NCBI GenBank assembly: GCA_037178625.1
Contig: JAWZXG010000043.1
Location: forward strand, 1-64,000
Direction: 5' to 3'
Source: Skeletonema tropicum
Lineage: Eukaryota > Bacillariophyta > Thalassiosirophyceae > Thalassiosirales > Thalassiosiraceae
DNA: 64,000 nucleotides
Part shown: positions 6,185 through 20,625 of the stretch, in pieces
Layout: each line of letters begins with the position of its first letter
Position numbering within the stretch: the first letter of the stretch is position 1
Position numbers and translations under genes: made by a program
Notes under the pieces: model-generated
Database searches by the model: none
Seen by the model: only the letters and a program-made list of their open reading frames with translations
What the model was told of the DNA's origin: nothing

Positions 6185-8259
6185 CAACTAATCGATAGAG
6201 CGCAACGAGAGCTTGCGAATACTGGTCGAATCGTATCAAGCCGATGGAGAGGACAAGAGTTATGGTTGGATTACTATTACTGAATCTGAATGGTCGGTGA
6301 GCAAAGAGGGGGGATAGTGTTTACGTTTACTTTGGTTACTTAGTTATATTCATATTACATTATTACTTGAATGTCCATGTCCATCTACCATCATCTATCT
6401 TCTCTCCTACCATACCATACCTCTCAATCTCAATATAATCCACCCACGTGTTGAGCATCCGACAAACAGCCCACCAAATGATGATCGGAATCCATCAATG
6501 GAGGATTCACCTTCGAAAGCCGTCATAAAGCTTAGCTTTCCTCCTCCTCCTCCGTTGCTGTTGCCACCACCACTTCCTCTTCCTCCGATCCCCCGTCTCA
6601 TTGTTGATGAATGCCTCTTGCGTTGATTCCGAAGTACAGATGCAGCATGACGAGCTGATATCCTGAGGTGGTTGTGTCTCCTCTCCGCTGACGGATTGTT
6701 TGTGGAGGGCGTAGAGTAGAGTTCGAGACGGTCGTCTGCGGTTGGGTCATCATAATTCAATTCAGTTGTTCGTCAATATCTTGTCTCCTAGAGGTCCAAT
6801 CAAGACGATGAGTGTCGTTTTGGAAAGCTGAGAGTGAGCTCTTTTGATTGGTTGTAGTATCAAGGCCAAATATCGATCTTTCGCCAATCGATCCGGTTAA
6901 AAACGGGGTAAGTTTCCGCCCAGCTCGGCCAGATCCGGCTTGACATTGAGAATTCCACCACTAGACAATAGAGTCCAAATAATAATCCAATTTGACAAAT
7001 TGACCACCGCTGGAATCGTCTCCTCGAGCTGCATCGATTCGTACCATAATCAGCATTACCACTGCCGCCGTCAAACTGTATATTCACTGCTCGGCCAAGG
7101 CCCTCACCGTTGACGGTTGACGCTTGCGAAGATCCAATAATAATATTAAGCACAGCTCGATCTCAAACAGCGACCGGCTTAATGAGGCGATAACATGACA
7201 GTTGGCACGAACGTATCCACTAATATATTCTTATTCACTGCTCGAACTCCCTACCGGTCGCCCGATGGCCCTCGCCCGATGCAGTTGTCGAGATCAGCCT
7301 CATCAGGGGCCTCATATCCAAACGCTACGCTGAAGACAGAAGCATTGATCGGCACTGTCCAATAATAAACGCAGCTCGGCCTCGCTACCGCTCACCCTCG
7401 CTCAACACTCTTCTATAAGATCGAATGTGGTCAATGATTGGTTGATTGTGGCGAGTGGGTGATTGGTTGGCACGATAGTTAGTAGTAGAAGTGTCATGTG
7501 GCGGTGTTGTGGTTTGGATCTTTGGTTGATTTGAGTTGTGATGGTGAGACATTGACAGCTTCTCACTTTTTTGACCCACACCGAACCGAACCTCAACGAA
7601 GCGAGCACAAGCAGCATGGAAGAATCAGTAGTAGCACCTACTGCCGTGGCCAACCAAATGGACGGTGCTGATCAATGCGATGAATGAAAAGAGAAGTACT
7701 GCTCAGCGTTCTCCGGGCGAGCTGCGTCTATTAACACACTCGTACCTTCTGGATGGATGAGGCTGATCGTTGATCGTCATGAGTGTCTTCAGCGCAGCGT
7801 TGGATGCGTCCGTGCCAACCATCATAGAGCCCGCCGCATTAAGGTGGTCGCTTTTTGGGATCTCACATCGTACCAACTGTCATTGACGGCATAAAAGTAA
7901 GAGAAGTGTCTTGAGCGAGGGCCTCTTGGCCGAGCAGTGATTATTGATATCGCTGCAGAATCTACACACGTAACAATTGTCATGAACAGACGGTGCTAGC
8001 TGCTGATCGTCTAGGAGTGTATTTTGTGAGGGCGACCGCAGGGAGGCCGAACTACTGTGATCGATTATTGTATTAATTGATAGCATTTCAAACGAGGATT
8101 CGAAGGGGTAGTCTCATTGTCATTGCTATCTATCTACGGAGGCCGAGCTGCTGTCTTTATATTGGATTTGGATTGTCGATCTGGGGCCCAATAGCCGGAT
8201 TGTAGACACCTCTCGAGTTGAGTCGAATGACAAAAGATCAATATTTGGCCTTGCAACTG
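6185..8259 (+). repeat. Array copy 4 (2075 bp, indel-rich)
   Basis: Eight insertions totalling 17 bp: ATTACT duplicated at 6270-6281; A at 6497-6498; A at 7424-7425; T6 at 7567-7572; GCA duplicated at 7611-7616; G at 7648-7649; G4 at 8105-8108; CTG duplicated at 8148-8153. This is the only copy in which the 85-codon plus-strand frame is broken. Confidence 0.95.
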
Positions 8260-10332
8260 CAACTAATCGATAGAGCGCAACGAGAGCTTGCGAATTACTG
8301 GTCGAATCGTATCAAGCCGATGGAGAGGACAAGAGTTATGGTTGGATTACTATTACTGAATCTGAATGGTCGGTGAGCAAAGAGGGGGGATAGTGTTTAC
8401 GTTTACTTTGGTTACTTAGTTATATTCATATTACATTATTACTTGAATGTCCATGTCCATCTACCATCATCTATCTTCTCTCCTACCATACCATACCTCT
8501 CAATCTCAATATAATCCACCCACGTGTTGAGCATCCGACAAACAGCCCACCAAATGATGATCGGAATCCATCATGGAGGATTCACCTTCGAAAGCCGTCA
8601 TAAAGCTTAGCTTTCCTCCTCCTCCTCCGTTGCTGTTGCCACCACCACTTCCTCTTCCTCCGATCCCCCGTCTCATTGTTGATGAATGCCTCTTGCGTTG
8701 ATTCCGAAGTACAGATGCACAGCATGACGAGCTGATATCCTGAGGTGGTTGTGTCTCCCTCTCCGCTGACGGATTGTTTGTGGAGGGCGTAGAGTAGAGT
8801 TCGAGACGGTCGTCTGCGGTTGGGTCATCATAATTCAATTCAGTTGTTCGTCAATATCTTGTCTCCTAGAGGTCCAATCAAGACGATGAGTGTCGTTTTG
8901 GAAAGCTGAGAGTGAGCTCTTTTGATTGGTTGTAGTATCAAGGCCAAATATCGATCTTTCGCCAATCGATCCGGTTAAAAACGGGGTAAGTTTCCGCCCA
9001 GCTCGGCCAGATCCGGCTTGACATTGAGATTCCACCACTAGACAATAGAGTCCAAATAATAATCCAATTTGACAAATTGACCACCGCTGGAATCGTCTCC
9101 TCGAGCTGCATCGATTCGTACCATAATCAGCATTACCACCTGCCGCCGTCAAACTGTATATTCACTGCTCGGCCAAGGCCCTCACCGTTGACGGTTGACG
9201 CTTGCGAAGATCCAATAAAATAATATTAAGCACAGCTCGATCTCAAACAGCGACCGGCTTAATGAGGCGATAACATGACAGTTGGCACGAACGTATCCAC
9301 TAATATATTCTTATTCACTGCTCGAACTCCCTACCGGTCGCCCGATGGCCCTCGCCCGATGCAGTTGTCGAGATCAGGCCTCATCAGGGGCCTCATATCC
9401 AAACGCTACGCTGAAGACAGAAGCATTGATCGGCACTGTCCAATAATAAACGCAGCTCGGCCTCGCTACCGCTCACCCTCGCTCAACACTCTTCTATAAG
9501 ATCGATGTGGTCAATGATTGGTTGATTGTGGCGAGTGGGTGATTGGTTGGCACGATAGTTAGTAGTAGAAGTGTCATGTGGCGGTGTTGTGGTTTGGATC
9601 TTTGGTTGATTTGAGTTGTGATGGTGAGACATTGACAGCTTCTCACTTTTTGACCCACACCGAACCGAACCTCAACGAAGCGAGCACAAGCATGGAAGAA
9701 TCAGTAGTAGCACCTACTGCCGTGCCAACCAAATGGACGGTGCTGATCAATGCGATGAATGAAAAGAGAAGTACTGCTCAGCGTTCTCCGGGCGAGCTGC
9801 GTCTATTAACACACTCGTACCTTCTGGATGGATGAGGCTGATCGTTGATCGTCATGAGTGTCTTCAGCGCAGCGTTGGATGCGTCCGTGCCAACCATCAT
9901 AGAGCCCGCCGCATTAAGGTGGTCGCTTTTTGGGATCTCACATCGTACCAACTGTCATTGACGGCATAAAAGTAAGAGAAGTGTCTTGAAGCGAGGGCCT
10001 CTTGGCCGAGCAGTGATTATTGATATCGCTGCAGAATCTACACACGTAACAATTGTCATGAACAGACGGTGCTAGCTGCTGATCGTCTAGGAGTGTATTT
10101 TGTGAGGGCGACCGCAGGGAGGCCGAACTACTGTGATCGATTATTGTATTAATTGATAGCATTTCAAACGAGGATTCGAAGGGTAGTCTCATTGTCATTG
10201 CTATCTATCTACGGAGGCCGAGCTGTCTTTATATTGGATTTGGATTGTCGATCTGGGGCCCAATAGCCGGATTGTAGGACACCTCTCGAGTTGAGTCGAA
10301 TGACAAAAGATCAATATTTGGCCTTGCAACTG
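8260..10332 (+). repeat. Array copy 5 (2073 bp, indel-rich)
   Basis: Ten indels, net +15 bp: T at 8295-8296; ATTACT duplicated at 8346-8357; CA duplicated at 8718-8721; C at 8757-8759; loss of an A near 9029; C at 9139-9140; two A at 9217-9220; G at 9377-9378; A at 9989-9990 (same allele as copy 3); G at 10277-10278. Confidence 0.95.
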
Positions 10333-12394
10333 CAACTAATCGATAGAGCGCAACGAGAGCTTGCGAATACTGGTCGAATCGTATCAAGCCGATGGAGAGG
10401 ACAAGAGTTATGGTTGGATTACTGAATCTGAATGGTCGGTGAGCAAAGAGGGGGGATAGTGTTTACGTTTACTTTGGTTACTTAGTTATATTCATATTAC
10501 ATTATTACTTGAATGTCCATGTCCATCTACCATCATCTATCTTCTCTCCTACCATACCATACCTCTCAATCTCAATATAATCCACCCACGTGTTGAGCAT
10601 CCGACAAACAGCCCACCAAATGATGATCGGAATCCATCATGGAGGATTCACCTTCGAAAGCCGTCATAAAGCTTAGCTTTCCTCCTCCTCCTCCGTTGCT
10701 GTTGCCACCACCACTTCCTCTTCCTCCGATCCCCCGTCTCATTGTTGATGAATGCCTCTTGCGTTGATTCCGAAGTACAGATGCAGCATGACGAGCTGAT
10801 ATCCTGAGGTGGTTGTGTCTCCTCTCCGCTGACGGATTGTTTGTGGAGGGCGTAGAGTAGAGTTCGAGACGGTCGTCTGCGGTTGGGTCATCATAATTCA
10901 ATTCAGTTGTTCGTCAATATCTTGTCTCCTAGAGGTCCAATCAAGACGATGAGTGTCGTTTTGGAAAGCTGAGGAGTGAGCTCTTTTGATTGGTTGTAGT
11001 ATCAAGGCCAAATATCGATCTTTCGCCAATCGATCCGGTTAAAAACGGGGTAAGTTTCCGCCCAGCTCGGCCAGATCCGGCTTGACATTGAGAATTCCAC
11101 CACTAGACAATAGAGTCCAAATAATAATCCAATTTGACAAATTGACCACCGCTGGAATCGTCTCCTCGAGCTGCATCCGATTCGTACCATAATCAGCATT
11201 ACCACTGCCGCCGTCAAACTGTATATTCACTGCTCGGCCAAGGCCCTCACCGTTGACGGTTGAACGCTTGCGAAGATCCAATAATAATATTAAGCACAGC
11301 TCGATCTCAAACAGCGACCGGCTTAATGAGGCGATAACATGACAGTTGGCACGAACGTATCCACTAATATATTCTTATTCACTGCTCGAACTCCCTACCG
11401 GTCGCCCGATGGCCCTCGCCCGATGCAGTTGTCGAGATCAGCCTCATCAGGGGCCTCATATCCAAACGCTACGCTGAAGACAGAAGCATTGATCGGCACT
11501 GTCCAATAATAAACGCAGCTCGGCCTCGCTACCGCTCACCTCTCGCTCAACACTCTTCTATAAGATCGATGTGGTCAATGATTGGTTGATTGTGGCGAGT
11601 GGGTGATTGGTTGGCACGATAGTTAGTAGTAGAAGTGTCATGTGGCGGTGTTGTGGTTTGGATCTTTGGTTGATTTGAGTTGTGATGGTGAGACATTGAC
11701 AGCTTCTCACTTTTTGACCCACACCGAACCGAACCTCAACGAAGCGAGCACAAGCATGGAAGAATCAGTAGTAGCACCTACTGCCGTGCCAACCAAATGG
11801 ACGGTGCTGATCAATGCGATGAATGAAAAGAGAAGTACTGCTCAGCGTTCTCCGGGCGAGCTGCGTCTATTAACACACTCGTACCTTCTGGATGGATGAG
11901 GCTGATCGTTGATCGTCATGAGTGTCTTCAGCGCAGCGTTGGATGCGTCCGTGCCAACCATCATAGAGCCCGCCGCATTAAGGTGGTCGCTTTTTGGGAT
12001 CTCACATCGTACCAACTGTCATTGACGGCATAAAAGTAAGAGAAGTGTCTTGAGCGAGGGCCTCTTGGCCGAGCAGTGATTATTGATATCGCTGCAGAAT
12101 CTACACACGTAACAATTGTCATGAACAGACGGTGCTAGCTGCTGATCGTCTAGGAGTGTATTTTGTGAGGGCGACCGCAGGGAGGCCGAACTACTGTGAT
12201 CGATTATTGTATTAATTGATAGCATTTCAAACGAGGATTCGAAGGGTAGTCTCATTGTCATTGCTATCTATCTACGGAGGCCGAGCTGTCTTTATATTGG
12301 ATTTGGATTGTCGATCTGGGGCCCAATAGCCGGATTGTAGACACCTCTCGAGTTGAGTCGAATGACAAAAGATCAATATTTGGCCTTGCAACTG
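10333..12394 (+). repeat. Array copy 6 (2062 bp, indel-rich)
   Basis: Four 1-bp insertions: G at 10973-10974, C at 11177-11178, A at 11263-11264 and T at 11541. The T at 11541 is one of the few insertions that does not duplicate a neighbouring base. Confidence 0.95.
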
Positions 12395-14452
12395 CAACTA
12401 ATCGATAGAGCGCAACGAGAGCTTGCGAATACTGGTCGAATCGTATCAAGCCGATGGAGAGGACAAGAGTTATGGTTGGATTACTGAATCTGAATGGTCG
12501 GTGAGCAAAGAGGGGGGATAGTGTTTACGTTTACTTTGGTTACTTAGTTATATTCATATTACATTATTACTTGAATGTCCATGTCCATCTACCATCATCT
12601 ATCTTCTCTCCTACCATACCATACCTCTCAATCTCAATATAATCCACCCACGTGTTGAGCATCCGACAAACAGCCCACCAAATGATGATCGGAATCCATC
12701 ATGGAGGATTCACCTTCGAAAGCCGTCATAAAGCTTAGCTTTCCTCCTCCTCCTCCGTTGCTGTTGCCACCACCACTTCCTCTTCCTCCGATCCCCCGTC
12801 TCATTGTTGATGAATGCCTCTTGCGTTGATTCCGAAGTACAGATGCAGCATGACGAGCTGATATCCTGAGGTGGTTGTGTCTCCTCTCCGCTGACGGATT
12901 GTTTGTGGAGGGCGTAGAGTAGAGTTCGAGACGGTCGTCTGCGGTTGGGTCATCATAATTCAATTCAGTTGTTCGTCAATATCTTGTCTCCTAGAGGTCC
13001 AATCAAGACGATGAGTGTCGTTTTGGAAAGCTGAGAGTGAGCTCTTTTGATTGGTTGTAGTATCAAGGCCAAATATCGATCTTTCGCCAATCGATCCGGT
13101 TAAAAACGGGGTAAGTTTCCGCCCAGCTCGGCCAGATCCGGCTTGACATTGAGAATTCCACCACTAGACAATAGAGTCCAAATAATAATCCAATTTGACA
13201 AATTGACCACCGCTGGAATCGTCTCCTCGAGCTGCATCGATTCGTACCATAATCAGCATTACCACTGCCGCCGTCAAACTGTATATTCACTGCTCGGCCA
13301 AGGCCCTCACCGTTGACGGTTGACGCTTGCGAAGATCCAATAATAATATTAAGCACAGCTCGATCTCAAACAGCGACCGGCTTAATGAGGCGATAACATG
13401 ACAGTTGGCACGAACGTATCCACTAATATATTCTTATTCACTGCTCGAACTCCCTACCGGTCGCCCGATGGCCCTCGCCCGATGCAGTTGTCGAGATCAG
13501 CCTCATCAGGGGCCTCATATCCAAACGCTACGCTGAAGACAGAAGCATTGATCGGCACTGTCCAATAATAAACGCAGCTCGGCCTCGCTACCGCTCACCC
13601 TCGCTCAACACTCTTCTATAAGATCGATGTGGTCAATGATTGGTTGATTGTGGCGAGTGGGTGATTGGTTGGCACGATAGTTAGTAGTAGAAGTGTCATG
13701 TGGCGGTGTTGTGGTTTGGATCTTTGGTTGATTTGAGTTGTGATGGTGAGACATTGACAGCTTCTCACTTTTTGACCCACACCGAACCGAACCTCAACGA
13801 AGCGAGCACAAGCATGGAAGAATCAGTAGTAGCACCTACTGCCGTGCCAACCAAATGGACGGTGCTGATCAATGCGATGAATGAAAAGAGAAGTACTGCT
13901 CAGCGTTCTCCGGGCGAGCTGCGTCTATTAACACACTCGTACCTTCTGGATGGATGAGGCTGATCGTTGATCGTCATGAGTGTCTTCAGCGCAGCGTTGG
14001 ATGCGTCCGTGCCAACCATCATAGAGCCCGCCGCATTAAGGTGGTCGCTTTTTGGGATCTCACATCGTACCAACTGTCATTGACGGCATAAAAGTAAGAG
14101 AAGTGTCTTGAGCGAGGGCCTCTTGGCCGAGCAGTGATTATTGATATCGCTGCAGAATCTACACACGTAACAATTGTCATGAACAGACGGTGCTAGCTGC
14201 TGATCGTCTAGGAGTGTATTTTGTGAGGGCGACCGCAGGGAGGCCGAACTACTGTGATCGATTATTGTATTAATTGATAGCATTTCAAACGAGGATTCGA
14301 AGGGTAGTCTCATTGTCATTGCTATCTATCTACGGAGGCCGAGCTGTCTTTATATTGGATTTGGATTGTCGATCTGGGGCCCAATAGCCGGATTGTAGAC
14401 ACCTCTCGAGTTGAGTCGAATGACAAAAGATCAATATTTGGCCTTGCAACTG
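12395..14452 (+). repeat. Array copy 7 (2058 bp)
   Basis: Consensus length, no visible indel. Confidence 0.95.
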
Positions 14453-16510
14453 CAACTAATCGATAGAGCGCAACGAGAGCTTGCGAATACTGGTCGAATC
14501 GTATCAAGCCGATGGAGAGGACAAGAGTTTATGGTTGGATTACTGAATCTGAATGGTCGGTGAGCAAAGAGGGGGGATAGTGTTTACGTTTACTTTGGTT
14601 ACTTAGTTATATTCATATTACATTATTACTTGAATGTCCATGTCCATCTACCATCATCTATCTTCTCTCCTACCATACCATACCTCTCAATCTCAATATA
14701 ATCCACCCACGTGTTGAGCATCCGACAAACAGCCCACCAAATGATGATCGGAATCCATCATGGAGGATTCACCTTCGAAAGCCGTCATAAAGCTTAGCTT
14801 TCCTCCTCTCCTCCGTTGCTGTTGCCACCACCACTTCCTCTTCCTCCGATCCCCCGTCTCATTGTTGATGAATGCCTCTTGCGTTGATTCCGAAGTACAG
14901 ATGCAGCATGACGAGCTGATATCCTGAGGTGGTTGTGTCTCCTCTCCGCTGACGGATTGTTTGTGGAGGGCGTAGAGTAGAGTTCGAGACGGTCGTCTGC
15001 GGTTGGGTCATCATAATTCAATTCAGTTGTTCGTCAATATCTTGTCTCCTAGAGGTCCAATCAAGACGATGAGTGTCGTTTTGGAAAGCTGAGAGTGAGC
15101 TCTTTTGATTGGTTGTAGTATCAAGGCCAAATATCGATCTTTCGCCAATCGATCCGGTTAAAAACGGGGTAAGTTTCCGCCCAGCTCGGCCAGATCCGGC
15201 TTGACATTGAGAATTCCACCACTAGACAATAGAGTCCAAATAATAATCCAATTTGACAAATTGACCACCGCTGGAATCGTCTCCTCGAGCTGCATCGATT
15301 CGTACCATAATCAGCATTACCACTGCCGCCGTCAAACTGTATATTCACTGCTCGGCCAAGGCCCTCACCGTTGACGGTTGACGCTTGCGAAGATCCAATA
15401 ATAATATTAAGCACAGCTCGATCTCAAACAGCGACCGGCTTAATGAGGCGATAACATGACAGTTGGCACGAACGTATCCACTAATATATTCTTATTCACT
15501 GCTCGAACTCCCTACCGGTCGCCCGATGGCCCTCGCCCGATGCAGTTGTCGAGATCAGCCTCATCAGGGGCCTCATATCCAAACGCTACGCTGAAGACAG
15601 AAGCATTGATCGGCACTGTCCAATAATAAACGCAGCTCGGCCTCGCTACCGCTCACCCTCGCTCAACACTCTTCTATAAGATCGATGTGGTCAATGATTG
15701 GTTGATTGTGGCGAGTGGGTGATTGGTTGGCACGATAGTTAGTAGTAGAAGTGTCATGTGGCGGTGTTGTGGTTTGGATCTTTGGTTGATTTGAGTTGTG
15801 ATGGTGAGACATTGACAGCTTCTCACTTTTTGACCCACACCGAACCGAACCTCAACGAAGCGAGCACAAGCATGGAAGAATCAGTAGTAGCACCTACTGC
15901 CGTGCCAACCAAATGGACGGTGCTGATCAATGCGATGAATGAAAAGAGAAGTACTGCTCAGCGTTCTCCGGGCGAGCTGCGTCTATTAACACACTCGTAC
16001 CTTCTGGATGGATGAGGCTGATCGTTGATCGTCATGAGTGTCTTCAGCGCAGCGTTGGATGCGTCCGTGCCAACCATCATAGAGCCCGCCGCATTAAGGT
16101 GGTCGCTTTTTGGGATCTCACATCGTACCAACTGTCATTGACGGCATAAAAGTAAGAGAAGTGTCTTGAGCGAGGGCCTCTTGGCCGAGCAGTGATTATT
16201 GATATCGCTGCAGAATCTACACACGTAACAATTGTCATGAACAGACGGTGCTAGCTGCTGATCGTCTAGGAGTGTATTTTGTGAGGGCGACCGCAGGGAG
16301 GCCGAACTACTGTGATCGATTATTGTATTAATTGATAGCATTTCAAACGAGGATTCGAAGGGTAGTCTCATTGTCATTGCTATCTATCTACGGAGGCCGA
16401 GCTGTCTTTATATTGGATTTGGATTGTCGATCTGGGGCCCAATAGCCGGATTGTAGACACCTCTCGAGTTGAGTCGAATGACAAAAGATCAATATTTGGC
16501 CTTGCAACTG
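14453..16510 (+). repeat. Array copy 8 (2058 bp, two compensating indels)
   Basis: T insertion at 14528-14530 and loss of one C in the TCC microsatellite near 14809. The loss truncates the Gly-rich minus-strand frame to 75 codons. Confidence 0.95.
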
Positions 16511-18568
16511 CAACTAATCGATAGAGCGCAACGAGAGCTTGCGAATACTGGTCGAATCGTATCAAGCCGATGGAGAGGACAAGAGTTATGGTTGGATTAC
16601 TGAATCTGAATGGTCGGTGAGCAAAGAGGGGGGATAGTGTTTACGTTTACTTTGGTTACTTAGTTATATTCATATTACATTATTACTTGAATGTCCATGT
16701 CCATCTACCATCATCTATCTTCTCTCCTACCATACCATACCTCTCAATCTCAATATAATCCACCCACGTGTTGAGCATCCGACAAACAGCCCACCAAATG
16801 ATGATCGGAATCCATCATGGAGGATTCACCTTCGAAAGCCGTCATAAAGCTTAGCTTTCCTCCTCCTCCTCCGTTGCTGTTGCCACCACCACTTCCTCTT
16901 CCTCCGATCCCCCGTCTCATTGTTGATGAATGCCTCTTGCGTTGATTCCGAAGTACAGATGCAGCATGACGAGCTGATATCCTGAGGTGGTTGTGTCTCC
17001 TCTCCGCTGACGGATTGTTTGTGGAGGGCGTAGAGTAGAGTTCGAGACGGTCGTCTGCGGTTGGGTCATCATAATTCAATTCAGTTGTTCGTCAATATCT
17101 TGTCTCCTAGAGGTCCAATCAAGACGATGAGTGTCGTTTTGGAAAGCTGAGAGTGAGCTCTTTTGATTGGTTGTAGTATCAAGGCCAAATATCGATCTTT
17201 CGCCAATCGATCCGGTTAAAAACGGGGTAAGTTTCCGCCCAGCTCGGCCAGATCCGGCTTGACATTGAGAATTCCACCACTAGACAATAGAGTCCAAATA
17301 ATAATCCAATTTGACAAATTGACCACCGCTGGAATCGTCTCCTCGAGCTGCATCGATTCGTACCATAATCAGCATTACCACTGCCGCCGTCAAACTGTAT
17401 ATTCACTGCTCGGCCAAGGCCCTCACCGTTGACGGTTGACGCTTGCGAAGATCCAATAATAATATTAAGCACAGCTCGATCTCAAACAGCGACCGGCTTA
17501 ATGAGGCGATAACATGACAGTTGGCACGAACGTATCCACTAATATATTCTTATTCACTGCTCGAACTCCCTACCGGTCGCCCGATGGCCCTCGCCCGATG
17601 CAGTTGTCGAGATCAGCCTCATCAGGGGCCTCATATCCAAACGCTACGCTGAAGACAGAAGCATTGATCGGCACTGTCCAATAATAAACGCAGCTCGGCC
17701 TCGCTACCGCTCACCCTCGCTCAACACTCTTCTATAAGATCGATGTGGTCAATGATTGGTTGATTGTGGCGAGTGGGTGATTGGTTGGCACGATAGTTAG
17801 TAGTAGAAGTGTCATGTGGCGGTGTTGTGGTTTGGATCTTTGGTTGATTTGAGTTGTGATGGTGAGACATTGACAGCTTCTCACTTTTTGACCCACACCG
17901 AACCGAACCTCAACGAAGCGAGCACAAGCATGGAAGAATCAGTAGTAGCACCTACTGCCGTGCCAACCAAATGGACGGTGCTGATCAATGCGATGAATGA
18001 AAAGAGAAGTACTGCTCAGCGTTCTCCGGGCGAGCTGCGTCTATTAACACACTCGTACCTTCTGGATGGATGAGGCTGATCGTTGATCGTCATGAGTGTC
18101 TTCAGCGCAGCGTTGGATGCGTCCGTGCCAACCATCATAGAGCCCGCCGCATTAAGGTGGTCGCTTTTTGGGATCTCACATCGTACCAACTGTCATTGAC
18201 GGCATAAAAGTAAGAGAAGTGTCTTGAGCGAGGGCCTCTTGGCCGAGCAGTGATTATTGATATCGCTGCAGAATCTACACACGTAACAATTGTCATGAAC
18301 AGACGGTGCTAGCTGCTGATCGTCTAGGAGTGTATTTTGTGAGGGCGACCGCAGGGAGGCCGAACTACTGTGATCGATTATTGTATTAATTGATAGCATT
18401 TCAAACGAGGATTCGAAGGGTAGTCTCATTGTCATTGCTATCTATCTACGGAGGCCGAGCTGTCTTTATATTGGATTTGGATTGTCGATCTGGGGCCCAA
18501 TAGCCGGATTGTAGACACCTCTCGAGTTGAGTCGAATGACAAAAGATCAATATTTGGCCTTGCAACTG
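16511..18568 (+). repeat. Array copy 9 (2058 bp)
   Basis: Consensus length, no visible indel. Confidence 0.95.
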
Positions 18569-20625
18569 CAACTAATCGATAGAGCGCAACGAGAGCTTGC
18601 GAATACTGGTCGAATCGTATCAAGCCGATGGAGAGGACAAGAGTTATGGTTGGATTACTGAATCTGAATGGTCGGTGAGCAAAGAGGGGGGATAGTGTTT
18701 ACGTTTACTTTGGTTACTTAGTTATATTCATATTACATTATTACTTGAATGTCCATGTCCATCTACCATCATCTATCTTCTCTCCTACCATACCATACCT
18801 CTCAATCTCAATATAATCCACCCACGTGTTGAGCATCCGACAAACAGCCCACCAAATGATGATCGGAATCCATCATGGAGGATTCACCTTCGAAAGCCGT
18901 CATAAAGCTTAGCTTTCCTCCTCCTCCTCCGTTGCTGTTGCCACCACCACTTCCTCTTCCTCCGATCCCCCGTCTCATTGTTGATGAATGCCTCTTGCGT
19001 TGATTCCGAAGTACAGATGCAGCATGACGAGCTGATATCCTGAGGTGGTTGTGTCTCCTCTCCGCTGACGGATTGTTTGTGGAGGGCGTAGAGTAGAGTT
19101 CGAGACGGTCGTCTGCGGTTGGGTCATCATAATTCAATTCAGTTGTTCGTCAATATCTTGTCTCCTAGAGGTCCAATCAAGACGATGAGTGTCGTTTTGG
19201 AAAGCTGAGAGTGAGCTCTTTTGATTGGTTGTAGTATCAAGGCCAAATATCGATCTTTCGCCAATCGATCCGGTTAAAACGGGGTAAGTTTCCGCCCAGC
19301 TCGGCCAGATCCGGCTTGACATTGAGAATTCCACCACTAGACAATAGAGTCCAAATAATAATCCAATTTGACAAATTGACCACCGCTGGAATCGTCTCCT
19401 CGAGCTGCATCGATTCGTACCATAATCAGCATTACCACTGCCGCCGTCAAACTGTATATTCACTGCTCGGCCAAGGCCCTCACCGTTGACGGTTGACGCT
19501 TGCGAAGATCCAATAATAATATTAAGCACAGCTCGATCTCAAACAGCGACCGGCTTAATGAGGCGATAACATGACAGTTGGCACGAACGTATCCACTAAT
19601 ATATTCTTATTCACTGCTCGAACTCCCTACCGGTCGCCCGATGGCCCTCGCCCGATGCAGTTGTCGAGATCAGCCTCATCAGGGGCCTCATATCCAAACG
19701 CTACGCTGAAGACAGAAGCATTGATCGGCACTGTCCAATAATAAACGCAGCTCGGCCTCGCTACCGCTCACCCTCGCTCAACACTCTTCTATAAGATCGA
19801 TGTGGTCAATGATTGGTTGATTGTGGCGAGTGGGTGATTGGTTGGCACGATAGTTAGTAGTAGAAGTGTCATGTGGCGGTGTTGTGGTTTGGATCTTTGG
19901 TTGATTTGAGTTGTGATGGTGAGACATTGACAGCTTCTCACTTTTTGACCCACACCGAACCGAACCTCAACGAAGCGAGCACAAGCATGGAAGAATCAGT
20001 AGTAGCACCTACTGCCGTGCCAACCAAATGGACGGTGCTGATCAATGCGATGAATGAAAAGAGAAGTACTGCTCAGCGTTCTCCGGGCGAGCTGCGTCTA
20101 TTAACACACTCGTACCTTCTGGATGGATGAGGCTGATCGTTGATCGTCATGAGTGTCTTCAGCGCAGCGTTGGATGCGTCCGTGCCAACCATCATAGAGC
20201 CCGCCGCATTAAGGTGGTCGCTTTTTGGGATCTCACATCGTACCAACTGTCATTGACGGCATAAAAGTAAGAGAAGTGTCTTGAGCGAGGGCCTCTTGGC
20301 CGAGCAGTGATTATTGATATCGCTGCAGAATCTACACACGTAACAATTGTCATGAACAGACGGTGCTAGCTGCTGATCGTCTAGGAGTGTATTTTGTGAG
20401 GGCGACCGCAGGGAGGCCGAACTACTGTGATCGATTATTGTATTAATTGATAGCATTTCAAACGAGGATTCGAAGGGTAGTCTCATTGTCATTGCTATCT
20501 ATCTACGGAGGCCGAGCTGTCTTTATATTGGATTTGGATTGTCGATCTGGGGCCCAATAGCCGGATTGTAGACACCTCTCGAGTTGAGTCGAATGACAAA
20601 AGATCAATATTTGGCCTTGCAACTG
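18569..20625 (+). repeat. Array copy 10 (2057 bp)
   Basis: One deletion: A4 at 19276-19279 instead of A5. It joins two minus-strand frames into one of 131 codons, the longest open frame in the window. Confidence 0.95.

Noticed and set aside
7385..7653. Two overlapping minus-strand frames of 64 and 83 codons in copy 4
   Set aside because: They arise from the dense insertions in copy 4 (7424, 7567, 7611, 7648) and are the antisense of the 85-codon frame region.
18808..19529. Adjoining 131- and 109-codon minus-strand frames in copy 10, looking like a two-gene operon with overlapping stop and start
   Set aside because: The arrangement exists only because of a one-base loss in an A5 run at 19276-19279. 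The starts are GTG and TTG, and other copies lack it.
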